From Motilimonas cestriensis (GTDB lineage: Bacteria > Pseudomonadota > Gammaproteobacteria > Enterobacterales > CBDFNC01), in NCBI RefSeq assembly GCF_021295315.1, contig NZ_JAIMJA010000004.1:62001-126000 (forward strand): a stretch of DNA of 64,000 nucleotides, in the 5' to 3' direction. Below are positions 7,588-15,768 of this stretch, piece after piece. The number at the start of each line of letters is the position of its first letter. Position 1 is the first letter of the stretch. A program made the position numbers and the translations under genes. The notes beneath the pieces are model-generated. The model saw only the letters and a list, made by a program, of their open reading frames with translations, was not told where the DNA came from and did no database searches.

Positions 7588-8208
7588 ATGCTAGCTGAGC
7601 TAAAACTAAGATGGGATAAAACATTGTCTGGTTATGGGGATGCTCTTTTGTTGGCAACTGGATTTGAGCGTCTGATCCAGCATTATCAAGAGCCGCACCG
7701 TTACTATCATAACTTAACTCACATTGACGCTTGTTTAACCCAACTTGAGCAAATCGAAAATCAACTCGATGATCCTTTAAGTCTGGCGCTAGCCATTTGG
7801 TTTCATGATGTTATTTATGACCCGCGCAAGAGTAATAATGAAGAAGCGAGTGCTGATTTAGCCGGTGCTTATTTGACTCAATGTGGTTGTGCGCAAGAGA
7901 TAATTGCCAAGGTGCGCCATTTGATCTTATTAACGCAGCACCCCAGTCAGCCAGTAACGAAAGACGAAGAAATACTGATTGATGTCGATTTATCAATTTT
8001 AGGTGCCGAGCCTAAAGTGTATGATCAATATGAGCTGGCGATACGGCAGGAGTATCAGCATGTGCCAAGCGTATTATATAAAATAGGCCGTAAAAAATTG
8101 CTGCGTTCTTTTTTGGCTCGGCCCCAAATATACCTTTCAGCATCATTCTATTGTGAGCGAGAACAAATCGCGCGAGCGAACCTGCAACGCGCGATAGATA
8201 ATTTATAG
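7588..8208 (+). CDS. HD-superfamily metal-dependent phosphohydrolase, predicted
   Basis: The 206-aa protein has the hallmarks of a family of predicted HD-domain hydrolases: P-H-R-x-Y-H-N-L-T-H (His41, His45), W-F-H-D-V-I-Y-D (His73-Asp74), N-x-E-x-S-A, and a later D-V-D-L-S-I-L-G. These residues would bind metal ions; the natural substrate is unknown. ATG 7588 follows a GGTGGAGGAA ribosome site. It faces cpxA convergently (33 bases apart) and diverges from the WGR gene, so it is probably monocistronic. Annotation pipelines sometimes give this family a misleading receptor name. Confidence 0.85.
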   Translation: MLAELKLRWDKTLSGYGDALLLATGFERLIQHYQEPHRYYHNLTHIDACLTQLEQIENQLDDPLSLALAIWFHDVIYDPRKSNNEEASADLAGAYLTQCGCAQEIIAKVRHLILLTQHPSQPVTKDEEILIDVDLSILGAEPKVYDQYELAIRQEYQHVPSVLYKIGRKKLLRSFLARPQIYLSASFYCEREQIARANLQRAIDNL

Positions 8209-8241
8209 CCAAGTTGAAATCTGCTTAACGGCCATATTTGG

Positions 8242-9585
8242 TTAGAGTGGTAAGCTTAAGGTCACTTTTAGCCCTGAGTTTACATTTTCCGCCATCACAC
8301 TGCCGCCATGTTTATGCATGGCATTGTCACAAATCGCCAGCCCTAAACCTGTGCCGCCTGATTCTCGATCGCGTGCTTGGGAAACTCGATAGAAGGGCCT
8401 GAATATCTGCCCTAGTTCTGTTTCGGGGACACCGGGGCCATCGTCTTGAATACTGATTTCTAGCTTGTTTCGATATTGGGTAATGGTTAGGTTGATGCTG
8501 GTGTCGGCATAGCTGATGGCGTTGCGGATCACGTTTTCAATGGCGCTGGATAAGAGCGCGGGGTACGCTTGTAACTCCAGTGCGGGCGGTGTGTCATAGG
8601 TAAAGGTTTTTCCTGTCTGTTCGGCCTCAAATTGGGCGTCGTCTAACAGCGCTTCTAATAAACTATCCAGTCGAATTGTTTGTATTTCCTGTGGCTGAAA
8701 TTGACTACGTGATAAACCCAGTAAATCACTGATCATTTGTTCTAGCCGTGCTGCTTCTATATCGATGCGATCTAACTCACTTGACTCGCCCTGATGTTTA
8801 CGCGAGATCGCTAACGCTAAGCGCAAGCGTGTGAGTGGTGAGCGTAATTCATGGGAAATATCACTTAACAATCGCTGCTGACTTGAAATCATTGTCTTGA
8901 GAGATAACACCATACGATCCATGCTATTGGCGAGCTGGCCGATTTCGTCTCGACGTGATAGTTGGGGGATGCTGGTTTCTAGCTCGCCTTTAGCGATTTT
9001 ATGGGAAGCACTCTGCAACTGGCGCAGTGGTGAAGTCAGGTGCCAAGCTAAAAGTAAGCAAATGGGGGTGCTAACCAGTAATGAAATAAAAATAAGTAAG
9101 CCGGGGTTGTCTAACAACCATCGCAGCATAATGCGGTCACTTTGCCCGCGCATGTTTTTATGGGCGTACAATAACAGCGGTTTGCCATTGTAAATAAATT
9201 GTACCGGGCCAAGTACGATGCCGTCATGGCGTTGCCACATTTGTGGCCGGGTGATGCTTTCACTCTCAATAGCAAAGCGGCGCACAGCCTTAGGTGCTTC
9301 ATTATTTACAAAGCTACCATTTTGTTCAAGGGCATAGAATTTAAAGCCACTCTTATGGCGAAAGGTTTTTAGTGCGTAGCCTAAACCGCGCTCAGGATGA
9401 CGGCCTAAGCGAATAACTAAGTTTTGGCTGGTTTTGTTTAACAGCTCAATGCCAAACGAATCTACGGGTTGTAAATGACTTTCATCGAGACGCGGCAAGG
9501 TAACAAGGATGGCGACTAAAAGCAAGATCAGTAGCCAAAACCCGGCAAAAATTTTAAAGAATAAGCTGTTAATCGGTCGCGTCAT
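8242..9585 (-). CDS. cpxA: Envelope-stress sensor histidine kinase CpxA
   Basis: This inner-membrane kinase senses misfolded envelope proteins and phosphorylates CpxR. The 447 residues show a first membrane helix at about 11-29, a periplasmic sensor domain, a second helix at about 163-183, HAMP, then the H-box with His245 in S-H-E-L-R-S-P-L-T-R, and the ATPase boxes (N-V-I-R-N-A, D-D-G-P-G-V-P, G-G-T-G-L-G-L-A). Length matches E. coli CpxA (457 aa). It starts one base after the cpxR stop, so both are in one operon with cpxR first. Periplasmic CpxP, encoded divergently, is its usual inhibitor. Confidence 0.9.
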   Translation of the reverse strand: MTRPINSLFFKIFAGFWLLILLLVAILVTLPRLDESHLQPVDSFGIELLNKTSQNLVIRLGRHPERGLGYALKTFRHKSGFKFYALEQNGSFVNNEAPKAVRRFAIESESITRPQMWQRHDGIVLGPVQFIYNGKPLLLYAHKNMRGQSDRIMLRWLLDNPGLLIFISLLVSTPICLLLAWHLTSPLRQLQSASHKIAKGELETSIPQLSRRDEIGQLANSMDRMVLSLKTMISSQQRLLSDISHELRSPLTRLRLALAISRKHQGESSELDRIDIEAARLEQMISDLLGLSRSQFQPQEIQTIRLDSLLEALLDDAQFEAEQTGKTFTYDTPPALELQAYPALLSSAIENVIRNAISYADTSINLTITQYRNKLEISIQDDGPGVPETELGQIFRPFYRVSQARDRESGGTGLGLAICDNAMHKHGGSVMAENVNSGLKVTLSLPL

Positions 9586-9586
9586 A

Positions 9587-10294
9587 TTAAGCCTCGCCGC
9601 CTTCTAGCCAAATATAGCCCCGCCCGCGCAGGGTGCGTACGCGATCTTGACCATCCAGGCGCTCAGGTAATTTGCGGCGTAAATTACTCAGGTGCATGTC
9701 AATACTGCGGTCAAAGGGCATCAGTTTTTTACCTAGCACTCGCTCGCTCAAATCGGCTTTAGATATCACTTGGCCAGGATGCTCGATAAACTCTTGCAAC
9801 AACAAAAACTCAGTACCGGTTAGGTCGATATTTTGTTGCTGACAAATAGCCGTTTGTTTGCCGGGATAAACTTCAATATCGAGGTGGCTAATACATGTGG
9901 CGTTTAGCTGACTACTTGGCTCAGGTGCTTTGTTGGCGGTGCGGCGTAAAATCGCCTTAATACGAGCAACTAGCTCGCGATCACTAAAGGGTTTAGCCAA
10001 GTAATCATCGGCGCCCATTTCCAGTCCAAGGACACGGTCAATTTCTTCACCTTTGGCGGTTAACATCAGCACTGGCTGCTGACTGGTTTGGCGTAGCTGT
10101 TTTAAGGTATCAAAGCCATTTAATTTCGGCATCATGACATCAAGTAGAATGAGGTCGTAACTCTGTTGTAATGCTTTTTCTAAGCCAGCCTCTCCGTCAT
10201 GGGCTAGCTCGGTCTCAAAACCCTCAAGACTTAGAAACTCTTTCAGCAGTGCCGCTAGCTCGCGATCATCGTCAATCAATAACAGTCGATACAT
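9587..10294 (-). CDS. cpxR: Response regulator CpxR
   Basis: An OmpR/PhoB-type regulator of 235 aa: receiver domain with acidic pair near residues 8-10, phosphoacceptor Asp52 in L-L-D-V-M-M-P, K in M-L-T-A-K-G, and a winged-helix DNA-binding domain ending in V-R-G-x-G-Y-type sequence (LRGRGYIW). I chose ATG 10294 because AGGAGA precedes it and the family starts MYRLLLIDDD; the frame is open upstream to 10342, inside the repeat element. It activates cpxP and other envelope genes through GTAAA-N5-GTAAA boxes, one of which is seen at 10617-10631. Confidence 0.92.
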   Translation of the reverse strand: MYRLLLIDDDRELAALLKEFLSLEGFETELAHDGEAGLEKALQQSYDLILLDVMMPKLNGFDTLKQLRQTSQQPVLMLTAKGEEIDRVLGLEMGADDYLAKPFSDRELVARIKAILRRTANKAPEPSSQLNATCISHLDIEVYPGKQTAICQQQNIDLTGTEFLLLQEFIEHPGQVISKADLSERVLGKKLMPFDRSIDMHLSNLRRKLPERLDGQDRVRTLRGRGYIWLEGGEA

Positions 10295-10316
10295 GTTTTT
10301 TCTCCTATCTATGATG

Positions 10317-10581
10317 TATACCCAATCAACTTGAAGATGCATGTTTCAGAGCGCCACCGTGTTTTCAATACTAGGCATGCTAATGCAGGAATGTAGGCTC
10401 CCTTCAAATTAGCATAACAACGTAGTGGAAACACAGCGGCGCTCCCAAAGGGCAAGTTTTACACGCGTTTATGCTGTGTTATTGATTTTGATAAGGGGAA
10501 GCCATTACCTGTAATCAATGCCTTGCCTAAACGCGTGTAAAATCTTGCTGAAATCAAGCCTCTCCAGGTTGATTGGGTATA
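10317..10581. repeat. MITE-like repeat element inserted in the cpxR-cpxP intergenic region
   Basis: Terminal inverted repeats of about 19 bases (TATACCCAATCAACTTGA at 10317 and its near-complement ending at 10581) enclose 265 bases with no gene. An internal inverted pair, TTTTACACGCGTTTA near 10457 and TAAACGCGTGTAAAA near 10534, predicts a strong secondary structure. A shorter diverged relative lies at 12922-13096. No transposase is present, so it would be mobilised in trans, if at all. Confidence 0.7.
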
Positions 10582-10616
10582 AAGCATACCTTGCTTACAT
10601 TTAACCGCCTGTTGCC

Positions 10617-10631
10617 TTTACTTACTTTTAC
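10617..10631. promoter_or_regulatory. CpxR-binding box upstream of cpxP
   Basis: On the plus strand TTTAC-TTACT-TTTAC is an exact complement of the CpxR consensus GTAAA-N5-GTAAA. It lies about 70-80 bases before the cpxP start, the usual arrangement for CpxR-activated cpxP. Because of the repeat element it is over 320 bases from the cpxR start codon. Confidence 0.75.
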
Positions 10632-10699
10632 ACTCTGATGACGTTGCTTTTCATTGCATTGATTACACTTATCAACGTCAACTAAATGAGGATATGAAA

Positions 10700-11137
10700 A
10701 TGAAAAAGTGGATTAAGATTGCAGCATTAAGCCTAGCGCTACCTTTAAGTTTATCTGTTAATGCGAAGGCGATGGATGGCATGCAAGGGCACCGCGGTGG
10801 CATGAAAAACATTATTTCACAGCTTGATTTAACGCAACAGCAAAAGCAAGACGTGAATAACATCATGCAGCAAGCTAAAGGCAATATGGACAGACAAAGC
10901 CGTCAAACACAACGTGCTGAACATCAAGCCGAACGCTTGGCTTTATTAAGCAGTGAGACATTTGATGAAGAAAAAGCGCGTGCGATGATAGCTAGCCACC
11001 AACAACAAATGTCGGAAAAAAAACTGGCGATGCTGAAAATTCAACATCAAGTTTATCAAGTTCTCACGCCTGAACAGCGTGTTAAATTTGCCGAGTTAAT
11101 GACGCAAGGGAAAGGACGTGGCAGTAAGCGTCAATAA
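10700..11137 (+). CDS. cpxP: Periplasmic Cpx-pathway inhibitor CpxP (Spy/CpxP family)
   Basis: A 145-residue periplasmic protein with a Sec signal peptide (MKKWIKIAALSLALPLSLSVNA) and two LTxxQ-type motifs, L-D-L-T-Q-Q-Q near residue 46 and L-T-P-E-Q-R near residue 130. It is helical and Gln/Met-rich, as in the Spy/CpxP fold. It binds CpxA's sensor domain and delivers misfolded proteins for degradation. I prefer ATG 10700 since GAGG (10688-10691) is 8 bases away; ATG 10694 (two codons longer) is only 2 bases from it. A CpxR box upstream predicts induction by envelope stress. Confidence 0.88.
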   Translation: MKKWIKIAALSLALPLSLSVNAKAMDGMQGHRGGMKNIISQLDLTQQQKQDVNNIMQQAKGNMDRQSRQTQRAEHQAERLALLSSETFDEEKARAMIASHQQQMSEKKLAMLKIQHQVYQVLTPEQRVKFAELMTQGKGRGSKRQ

Positions 11138-11180
11138 GGGTATAATTTTGCGCAACTTGGTTTAACGAACTTGGATTATT

Positions 11181-12083
11181 GTGCAGCACTCTGAATATTC
11201 AAAACTTGTCACTATCGCAGGGTGGGCGGCCGCAGGGACGGCCACTTTATTGATCATTACGAAACTGGTTGCTTGGTTTTTTACCGATTCAACCAGTATC
11301 TTAGCCTCGCTTACAGACTCTTTAATGGATGTCGCAGCATCAATCATTAACCTTATTGCAATTAAAGTGGCGTTAACACCCGCTGATGAGGATCATAAAT
11401 TTGGTCACGGTAAGGCCGAAAGTTTAGCGGGATTAGCGCAAGCCGCCTTTATTTCAGGTAGTGCTTGTTTACTCATTTTGGGTGGTTTTAATGCCCTAAT
11501 AAAAGGGCACCCTGTACAAGATCCAAGGTTTGGTATCTGGGTGATGGTATTTTCTATTGTGGTGACCTTGCTGTTAGTGGCATTTCAAACCATGGTGGTG
11601 CGTAAAACGGGTAGTGTTGCGATTAAAGCTGATTCTTTGCATTACAAATCAGATATCTTTATGAATGCTGCAGTGTTAATTGCGTTGGCTCTTGCCGCTA
11701 TCGGTTTTAACTGGGCTGATGGGGTTTTTGCCATGGGCGTGGGGGGCTATATTCTTTATGGCGCTTGGCAAATAGGTAAAGAGTCGGTGGATGCATTGAT
11801 GGATAAAAGACTCTCACCAGAGGATGAGGCCAAGGTGATTGCATTGGCTTATGACAACCCGCAAGTGCTCGGTGTACATGATTTAAGAACGCGTCAGTCT
11901 GGAAGTACTAAGTTTATTCAGTTACATTTGGAACTAGAAGATCATTTATCCCTTTATGATGCTCATGAAGTGGCCGACAAATTGGAAGCGCAACTTGATA
12001 AAGCGTTTATCCAAGCCGATATTATTATCCACCTTGATCCTGTCTCTGTGGTTAAGCCGGGCAACCGCTTGGCTCGTGCCTAG
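11181..12083 (+). CDS. fieF: Cation-efflux pump FieF (CDF family)
   Basis: A 300-aa inner-membrane antiporter exporting Zn2+/Fe2+ in exchange for protons. It matches E. coli FieF/YiiP throughout: six membrane helices, D-S-L-M-D in helix 2, F-G-H-G-K-A-E-S-L-A, the H-Y-K-S-D site in helix 5, and a cytoplasmic domain with V-H-D-L-R-T-R-Q-S-G and I-H-L-D. Translation appears to begin at GTG 11181; no in-frame ATG fits the family N-terminus. It lies 43 bases after cpxP, an association also seen in other gammaproteobacteria, and may be read through from the cpxP promoter. Confidence 0.93.
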   Translation: MQHSEYSKLVTIAGWAAAGTATLLIITKLVAWFFTDSTSILASLTDSLMDVAASIINLIAIKVALTPADEDHKFGHGKAESLAGLAQAAFISGSACLLILGGFNALIKGHPVQDPRFGIWVMVFSIVVTLLLVAFQTMVVRKTGSVAIKADSLHYKSDIFMNAAVLIALALAAIGFNWADGVFAMGVGGYILYGAWQIGKESVDALMDKRLSPEDEAKVIALAYDNPQVLGVHDLRTRQSGSTKFIQLHLELEDHLSLYDAHEVADKLEAQLDKAFIQADIIIHLDPVSVVKPGNRLARA

Positions 12084-12132
12084 TCGCTGCTGCTCATCGA
12101 GGCAATATAGTTAATTTTAGCAAGGTAGGTAC

Positions 12133-12912
12133 ATGGACGCACTGCAACAGCAAACGTGGCAACGGATCCGCGACGAAGCAACCCAAATGGCGCAAGATGA
12201 GCCGATGTTGGCGAGCTTTTTCTACTCCACTATTTTAAACCACGACACGCTCTTGGCTGCGTTAAGTTTTCAATTGGCTAATCGCTTAGACAGTCCAACC
12301 ATGCCTGCCATTTTGATACGTGAAATTATAGAATCAGCATTCACTTCGGATGTCTCCATTCTTAATTCTGTCATGGCTGACATCATTGCCGTACAAGAGC
12401 GAGACCCAGCGGTGGAATACTATTCAACACCATTACTTTATTTGAAAGGTTTTCATGCGATTCAGGGGCACCGTGTTGCTCACTGGCTGTGGCATCAAAA
12501 TCGTCGTCCGATGGCCATGTATATTCAAAGCCAAATTGCGGTTGTTTTTGGTGTCGATGTGCATCCTGCGGCGCGCATCGGTAAGGGCATTATGTTTGAC
12601 CATGCTACCGGTATTGTGGTCGGTGAAACGGCGGTGATAGAAGACGATGTATCGATTTTGCAAAGTGTGACCTTAGGCGGAACCGGTAAGGAATGCGGAG
12701 ACCGCCATCCTAAAATCCGCGAAGGAGTGATGATAGGAGCGGGCGCTAAAGTGCTTGGTAATATCGAAGTTGGTAAAGGTGCGAAAGTAGGCGCAGGCAG
12801 TGTAGTGCTAAGAGACGTTCCTCCTCATACCACCGTTACTGGTGTACCTGCCAAGGTGGTGGGAAAACCAAGCTGCGAGAAGCCATCATTGGATATGAGC
12901 CAAAATCTATAA
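12133..12912 (+). CDS. cysE: Serine O-acetyltransferase CysE
   Basis: This 259-aa enzyme acetylates L-serine with acetyl-CoA, the first step of cysteine synthesis, in the cytoplasm. It has the N-terminal helical SATase domain followed by the left-handed beta-helix of hexapeptide repeats (G-V-D-V-H-P-A-A-R-I-G-K-G, G-E-T-A-V-I, G-A-G-A-K-V-L-G-N-I) with the catalytic region M-F-D-H-A-T-G and G-G-T-G-K. E. coli CysE is 273 aa. ATG 12133 has an AAGGTAGGT site. It is 49 bases after fieF; a shared transcript is possible. Confidence 0.94.
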   Translation: MDALQQQTWQRIRDEATQMAQDEPMLASFFYSTILNHDTLLAALSFQLANRLDSPTMPAILIREIIESAFTSDVSILNSVMADIIAVQERDPAVEYYSTPLLYLKGFHAIQGHRVAHWLWHQNRRPMAMYIQSQIAVVFGVDVHPAARIGKGIMFDHATGIVVGETAVIEDDVSILQSVTLGGTGKECGDRHPKIREGVMIGAGAKVLGNIEVGKGAKVGAGSVVLRDVPPHTTVTGVPAKVVGKPSCEKPSLDMSQNL

Positions 12913-12921
12913 CTTCTATTT

Positions 12922-13096
12922 TATAGCCAAGACACCTCAAAATGTAGAATGAGCGGCTCCAAAAGGGCGAGTTTTATAGGCCGTTATGCTTTGTTGCTGA
13001 TTTTCAACACAGCATGACTATGTCTCAAATCTGCGTCGTGTTTAACAGCTTAAAAATACTCGCTGAACAAGCATTTTGAGGTAACGTGGGAATATA
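12922..13096. repeat. Second, diverged copy of the MITE-like repeat
   Basis: The left end TATAGCCAAGACACCTCAAAATG (first 20 bases shown by position 12922-12941) agrees at most positions with the left end of the cpxR-cpxP element, and the right end near 13071-13096 is its inverted counterpart, with ACCTCAAAATG/CATTTTGAGGT exact. Internally, the GGCTCCAAAAGGGCGAGTTTT segment (12955 on) corresponds to a similar segment in the first copy. At about 175 bases it is shorter. It fills most of the 12913-13162 gap. Confidence 0.55.
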
Positions 13097-13162
13097 GTTA
13101 AACGACTTTAAGATATGTATTCAACGTTGAGTATCTTGAAGTTATTTATTTATTCTTTCTGT

Positions 13163-13381
13163 TCATGCCTTTATAAATTCAAAACGCGGGATTTCTTCCC
13201 CTGCGATGACGATATTTTCAATAAACATTTCGTAGGGTCTCACCCATAATTCAGCATCACCATACATGGGTCGATACAGCACCATCCACTGTTCTGTTTC
13301 ACTGTGTATAGCGAGATCAATGACCTGATACTGGCTACCTTTGTAGTGTTGATAGGTGCCCGTTTTTAGTGTGGGTTTCAT
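13163..13381 (-). CDS. DUF1653 family protein, 72 aa
   Basis: A small cytoplasmic protein of the DUF1653 family, recognised by G-T-Y-Q-H-Y-K-G-x-x-Y-x-V, V-L-Y-R-P-x-Y-G-x-x-x-x-W-V-R-P-x-x-M-F and the terminal R-F-x-F-I. The family is widespread in proteobacteria and has no established function. ATG 13381 has an AAGGAATGAG site. It is transcribed alone, away from zapB. Confidence 0.85.
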   Translation of the reverse strand: MKPTLKTGTYQHYKGSQYQVIDLAIHSETEQWMVLYRPMYGDAELWVRPYEMFIENIVIAGEEIPRFEFIKA

Positions 13382-13534
13382 CTCATTCCTTAATTCGTTT
13401 CATCTTGATGTCATTAGGGTACTATTTTATCCTAGTTTTTTTAACGTAAGGCCCGGCAAGGCTTGAATAACCTTAATCTAAAGCTTATGCTCAGTCACAT
13501 TAAGCGATGGGTGCCATTCTCAAGGATTTAAAGT

Positions 13535-13744
13535 ATGTCTTTCGAAGTATTAGAACAGTTAGAAGCTAAAGTGCAAAGTGCCGTTGATACCATTTCTATT
13601 TTACAAATGGAAATTGAGGAATTAAAGCAAACGAATGTTAGCCTTAGTGAGCAAAATGAGCAGTTACAAGGTGAGCATCAGCTATGGCAAGATCGTTTGC
13701 GCACGCTACTAGGTAAAATGGATCAAATGGAGCAAGCTAACTAA
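13535..13744 (+). CDS. zapB: Cell-division protein ZapB
   Basis: A 69-residue, almost entirely coiled-coil cytoplasmic protein starting [14 protein letters not shown], with the family's [12 protein letters not shown] and the C-terminal [11 protein letters not shown]. ZapB associates with the FtsZ ring through ZapA and stabilises the divisome. AAGGA precedes ATG 13535. It is followed by a bidirectional terminator shared with rraA, the same neighbourhood seen in related genomes. Confidence 0.92.
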   Translation: MSFEVLEQLEAKVQSAVDTISILQMEIEELKQTNVSLSEQNEQLQGEHQLWQDRLRTLLGKMDQMEQAN

Positions 13745-13777
13745 GTTAGTTGTTTCATTCGCACCTTTATTGGCTGC

Positions 13778-13820
13778 AAACAAAAAGCCCAAGCTGTGGT
13801 GCAGCTTGGGCTTTTTGTTT
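13778..13820. terminator. Bidirectional terminator between zapB and rraA
   Basis: A long near-perfect palindrome: AAACAAAAAGCCCAAGCTG (13778-13796) and CAGCTTGGGCTTTTTGTTT with a TGGTG loop. A-runs and T-runs on both sides let it terminate zapB (plus) and the convergent rraA (minus). Confidence 0.9.
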
Positions 13821-13836
13821 GGCAATGTTTTAGCGT

Positions 13837-14322
13837 TTACTCAATATCTAATGGCTCTGGCGAGAGAATAATGCCGGTGCTGTCTGCATATAGGTGATCT
13901 TCTGGTAGGAAGCTGACGCCGCCAAAGTTAACCGGGACATCGATTTCACCAATTAAAGTATCATCTGCGCCAACTGGGATAGAGGCTAAAGCTTGAATGC
14001 CCACTTCAAATTCTTCAATGGCATCAACGTCACGCACTGCGCCATAAACCACTAAGCCTTCCCACTCATTTTCTGCCGCAAGTTCAGCTAAATCGGCATC
14101 AATCAATGCCCGGCGCAACGAGCCGCCGCCATCAATGAGTAATACTTTACCTATACCAGACTCTTGCAATGCTTGGCGTATCAAGCCGTTAGACTCAAAG
14201 CACTTGATTGTGGTGATTTCGCCGCCAAAAGAATATCTACCACCAAAATTGGCGAACATAGGTTCCACTACATCAATGGTATCGGCATAGGTGTCGCAAA
14301 GCTCTGAAGTATTATATTCCAT
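13837..14322 (-). CDS. rraA: Regulator of ribonuclease E activity RraA
   Basis: A 161-aa cytoplasmic trimer-forming protein that binds RNase E and slows mRNA decay. It matches E. coli RraA (161 aa): start [18 protein letters not shown]-x-x-F-G-G, [26 protein letters not shown], and P-V-N-F-G-G. Its gene converges on zapB through a common terminator. The 14323-14690 gap beyond it contains no convincing gene. Confidence 0.93.
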   Translation of the reverse strand: MEYNTSELCDTYADTIDVVEPMFANFGGRYSFGGEITTIKCFESNGLIRQALQESGIGKVLLIDGGGSLRRALIDADLAELAAENEWEGLVVYGAVRDVDAIEEFEVGIQALASIPVGADDTLIGEIDVPVNFGGVSFLPEDHLYADSTGIILSPEPLDIE

Positions 14323-14636
14323 TGTATTTCACCTTACTAAAAATGACAGTGGTGGCGACCAAACTAATTGAATTACTTTGTTTTGTCTCCGCGTAAATCC
14401 CACTCAGTATATACCCAAAGCCAGTTCGGGTGCGAGTATCTCAGTGAGTTTATTAGCTAAAATTTTATCTGCTAGAAATGACAGTTTAACGTCAGTGCGG
14501 TTGGGGTTTGCTGGCATTTTGGCAAAGAGCACTGCTCTTTGTGGTTTTATTTGGTGTCGCTCTGCTTGAAGTATTGCTAAAGCAAGGCTTTAACTCAAAA
14601 GGTAAGCGGGTCTTGATTAAATAGCTGAATGTGTTA

Positions 14637-14667
14637 TTGCTCACATTTTCATTTTAGTGGCTATACT
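14637..14667 (+). promoter_or_regulatory. Possible sigma70 promoter of the HPr-rel-A/prsKR run
   Basis: TTGCTC at 14637-14642 and TATACT at 14662-14667 are separated by 19 bases, longer than ideal. The site lies 24 bases before the start of the first gene of the run. The -10 is good and the -35 is weak, so this is only a candidate. Confidence 0.3.
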
Positions 14668-14690
14668 TTAAACAGTGTTAACCGGATGTA

Positions 14691-15437
14691 ATGGATAAAG
14701 CAATGAAACAGGACCTTGAGAAAGTGAATTCATCGGCCAGTGATAGCCGTCGTAAGTTTCTAATTCGTGGTGGTAAAATGGGGGTAGGCTTGCCGCTCAT
14801 GTCCAGCTTCTTCAGCCGCTCAGCAATGGGCGCGGGTACTTGTTTTACCGCCAGTACCGCACATTCGCTTGCCCCTTCCACGGCGAGACAACCTGAAAAC
14901 TGCATTGCATCAGGTCGAAGCCCAGGCTATTACAAGTCCCATGTTGAGCCTAAAGCGGGTGATGAATGGAATTTAGGTTGGCCAAAGTATTCAACCGTGG
15001 CTGTTTACAGTGGCGCGGAAAATAAAATACCCATGACCGACGGTAGCCCTGAGCCGAATGGTTTAAAAGGCTCGGGCATGATCACTAAAGAGGCGCAAGA
15101 TTGGTTTGAAGGAAGGTTGGCTAATGCTGTTCCTCTGCAGTCGATCACCCCGTTAACACTATTAGGTGAAATTAATTGCTTTAGTGGTTCTGGGCTGGCC
15201 TCGCTACCTATTATGGAAGTACTTTGGCAGCATGAGGGAACGAAGGAATTTATCGGTATTGCCACCTACTTTAATGTGGTTCATGTGCTTAATAACCCAG
15301 GGCTTAATTACCCCATCGACTATGATTTTGCTTGTGAATTAATCGAGGCGATGATCGCAGGTGATGATGATGATTATAACTTGCCAAGTTTTGCCCATGG
15401 CTCGATTAAGGATTTTCTAGACGCGCTTTATGTCTGA
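14691..15437 (+). CDS. Tat-exported hypothetical protein linked to the HPr-rel-A genes
   Basis: Residues 1-48 form a twin-arginine signal: S-R-R-K-F-L at 19-24 followed by a weakly hydrophobic stretch and A-M-G-A. The mature part has a cysteine near 71 and an S-P-G-Y-Y-K-S-H motif (77-84) reminiscent of the T-x-G-Y-W-K-N-H motif of many surface proteins, followed as in those by W-P and a distal leucine/asparagine-rich helical part. No PEP-CTERM tail is present. Its end overlaps the next gene by 8 bases, so the two are translationally coupled. Function unknown; a surface or periplasmic client of the downstream kinase genes is possible. Start could also be ATG 14703. Confidence 0.75.
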   Translation: MDKAMKQDLEKVNSSASDSRRKFLIRGGKMGVGLPLMSSFFSRSAMGAGTCFTASTAHSLAPSTARQPENCIASGRSPGYYKSHVEPKAGDEWNLGWPKYSTVAVYSGAENKIPMTDGSPEPNGLKGSGMITKEAQDWFEGRLANAVPLQSITPLTLLGEINCFSGSGLASLPIMEVLWQHEGTKEFIGIATYFNVVHVLNNPGLNYPIDYDFACELIEAMIAGDDDDYNLPSFAHGSIKDFLDALYV

Positions 15438-15723
15438 ATCGTTACCCATACAGCGGGTTTATCATGTCATAGAGCCACTAGATTGGCGCTTATTTGGTGA
15501 TGAGCTAGTGGTGTTTAATCCCATGGATAATGGTCTGCATATTATGCCTGCAGGCCTTTTACCTCTGATAAGTTGTTTTGATTCTTCTCATGGGGTTTCG
15601 AGCAAGGCGTTACTTGAAACGTATCGGTCGTTACATTTACCTGACAACAGTATTGCTAGTTTAGATGAGGTATTAAATAAGTGGTTAGCCCTTAATTTAA
15701 TTAGTTGCCGTGCCATACATTGA
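15430..15723 (+). CDS. PqqD-family protein of the HPr-rel-A system
   Basis: A 97-residue PqqD-like peptide-binding protein: the W-R-x-F-G-D-E-x-V-V-F-N-P segment and P-A-G-L-L-P-L-I are typical of the version found with HprK-related kinases in exosortase genomes (TIGR04353 type). PqqD domains bind leader peptides for modifying enzymes; the partner here is unknown. ATG 15430 lies inside the end of the Tat-protein gene. The HprK-related gene follows 45 bases downstream, fixing the assignment by context. Confidence 0.75.
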   Translation: MSESLPIQRVYHVIEPLDWRLFGDELVVFNPMDNGLHIMPAGLLPLISCFDSSHGVSSKALLETYRSLHLPDNSIASLDEVLNKWLALNLISCRAIH

Positions 15724-15768
15724 TTGATAGGCATTAAATAGATTTTATTGAACATTTAGGTGGCAAGG

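Noticed and set aside
14410-14440. TATACCCAA followed by a G/C-rich stretch, similar to one end of the MITE-like repeat
   Set aside because: Only the first nine bases match well and no inverted partner was seen before 14690.
14378-14569. Plus-strand frame of 63 codons after rraA
   Set aside because: No ribosome site and no recognisable features; treated as intergenic.
14691-15437. Tat protein as a PEP-CTERM substrate of XrtA
   Set aside because: The C-terminus lacks a V-P-E-P motif, membrane helix and basic end.
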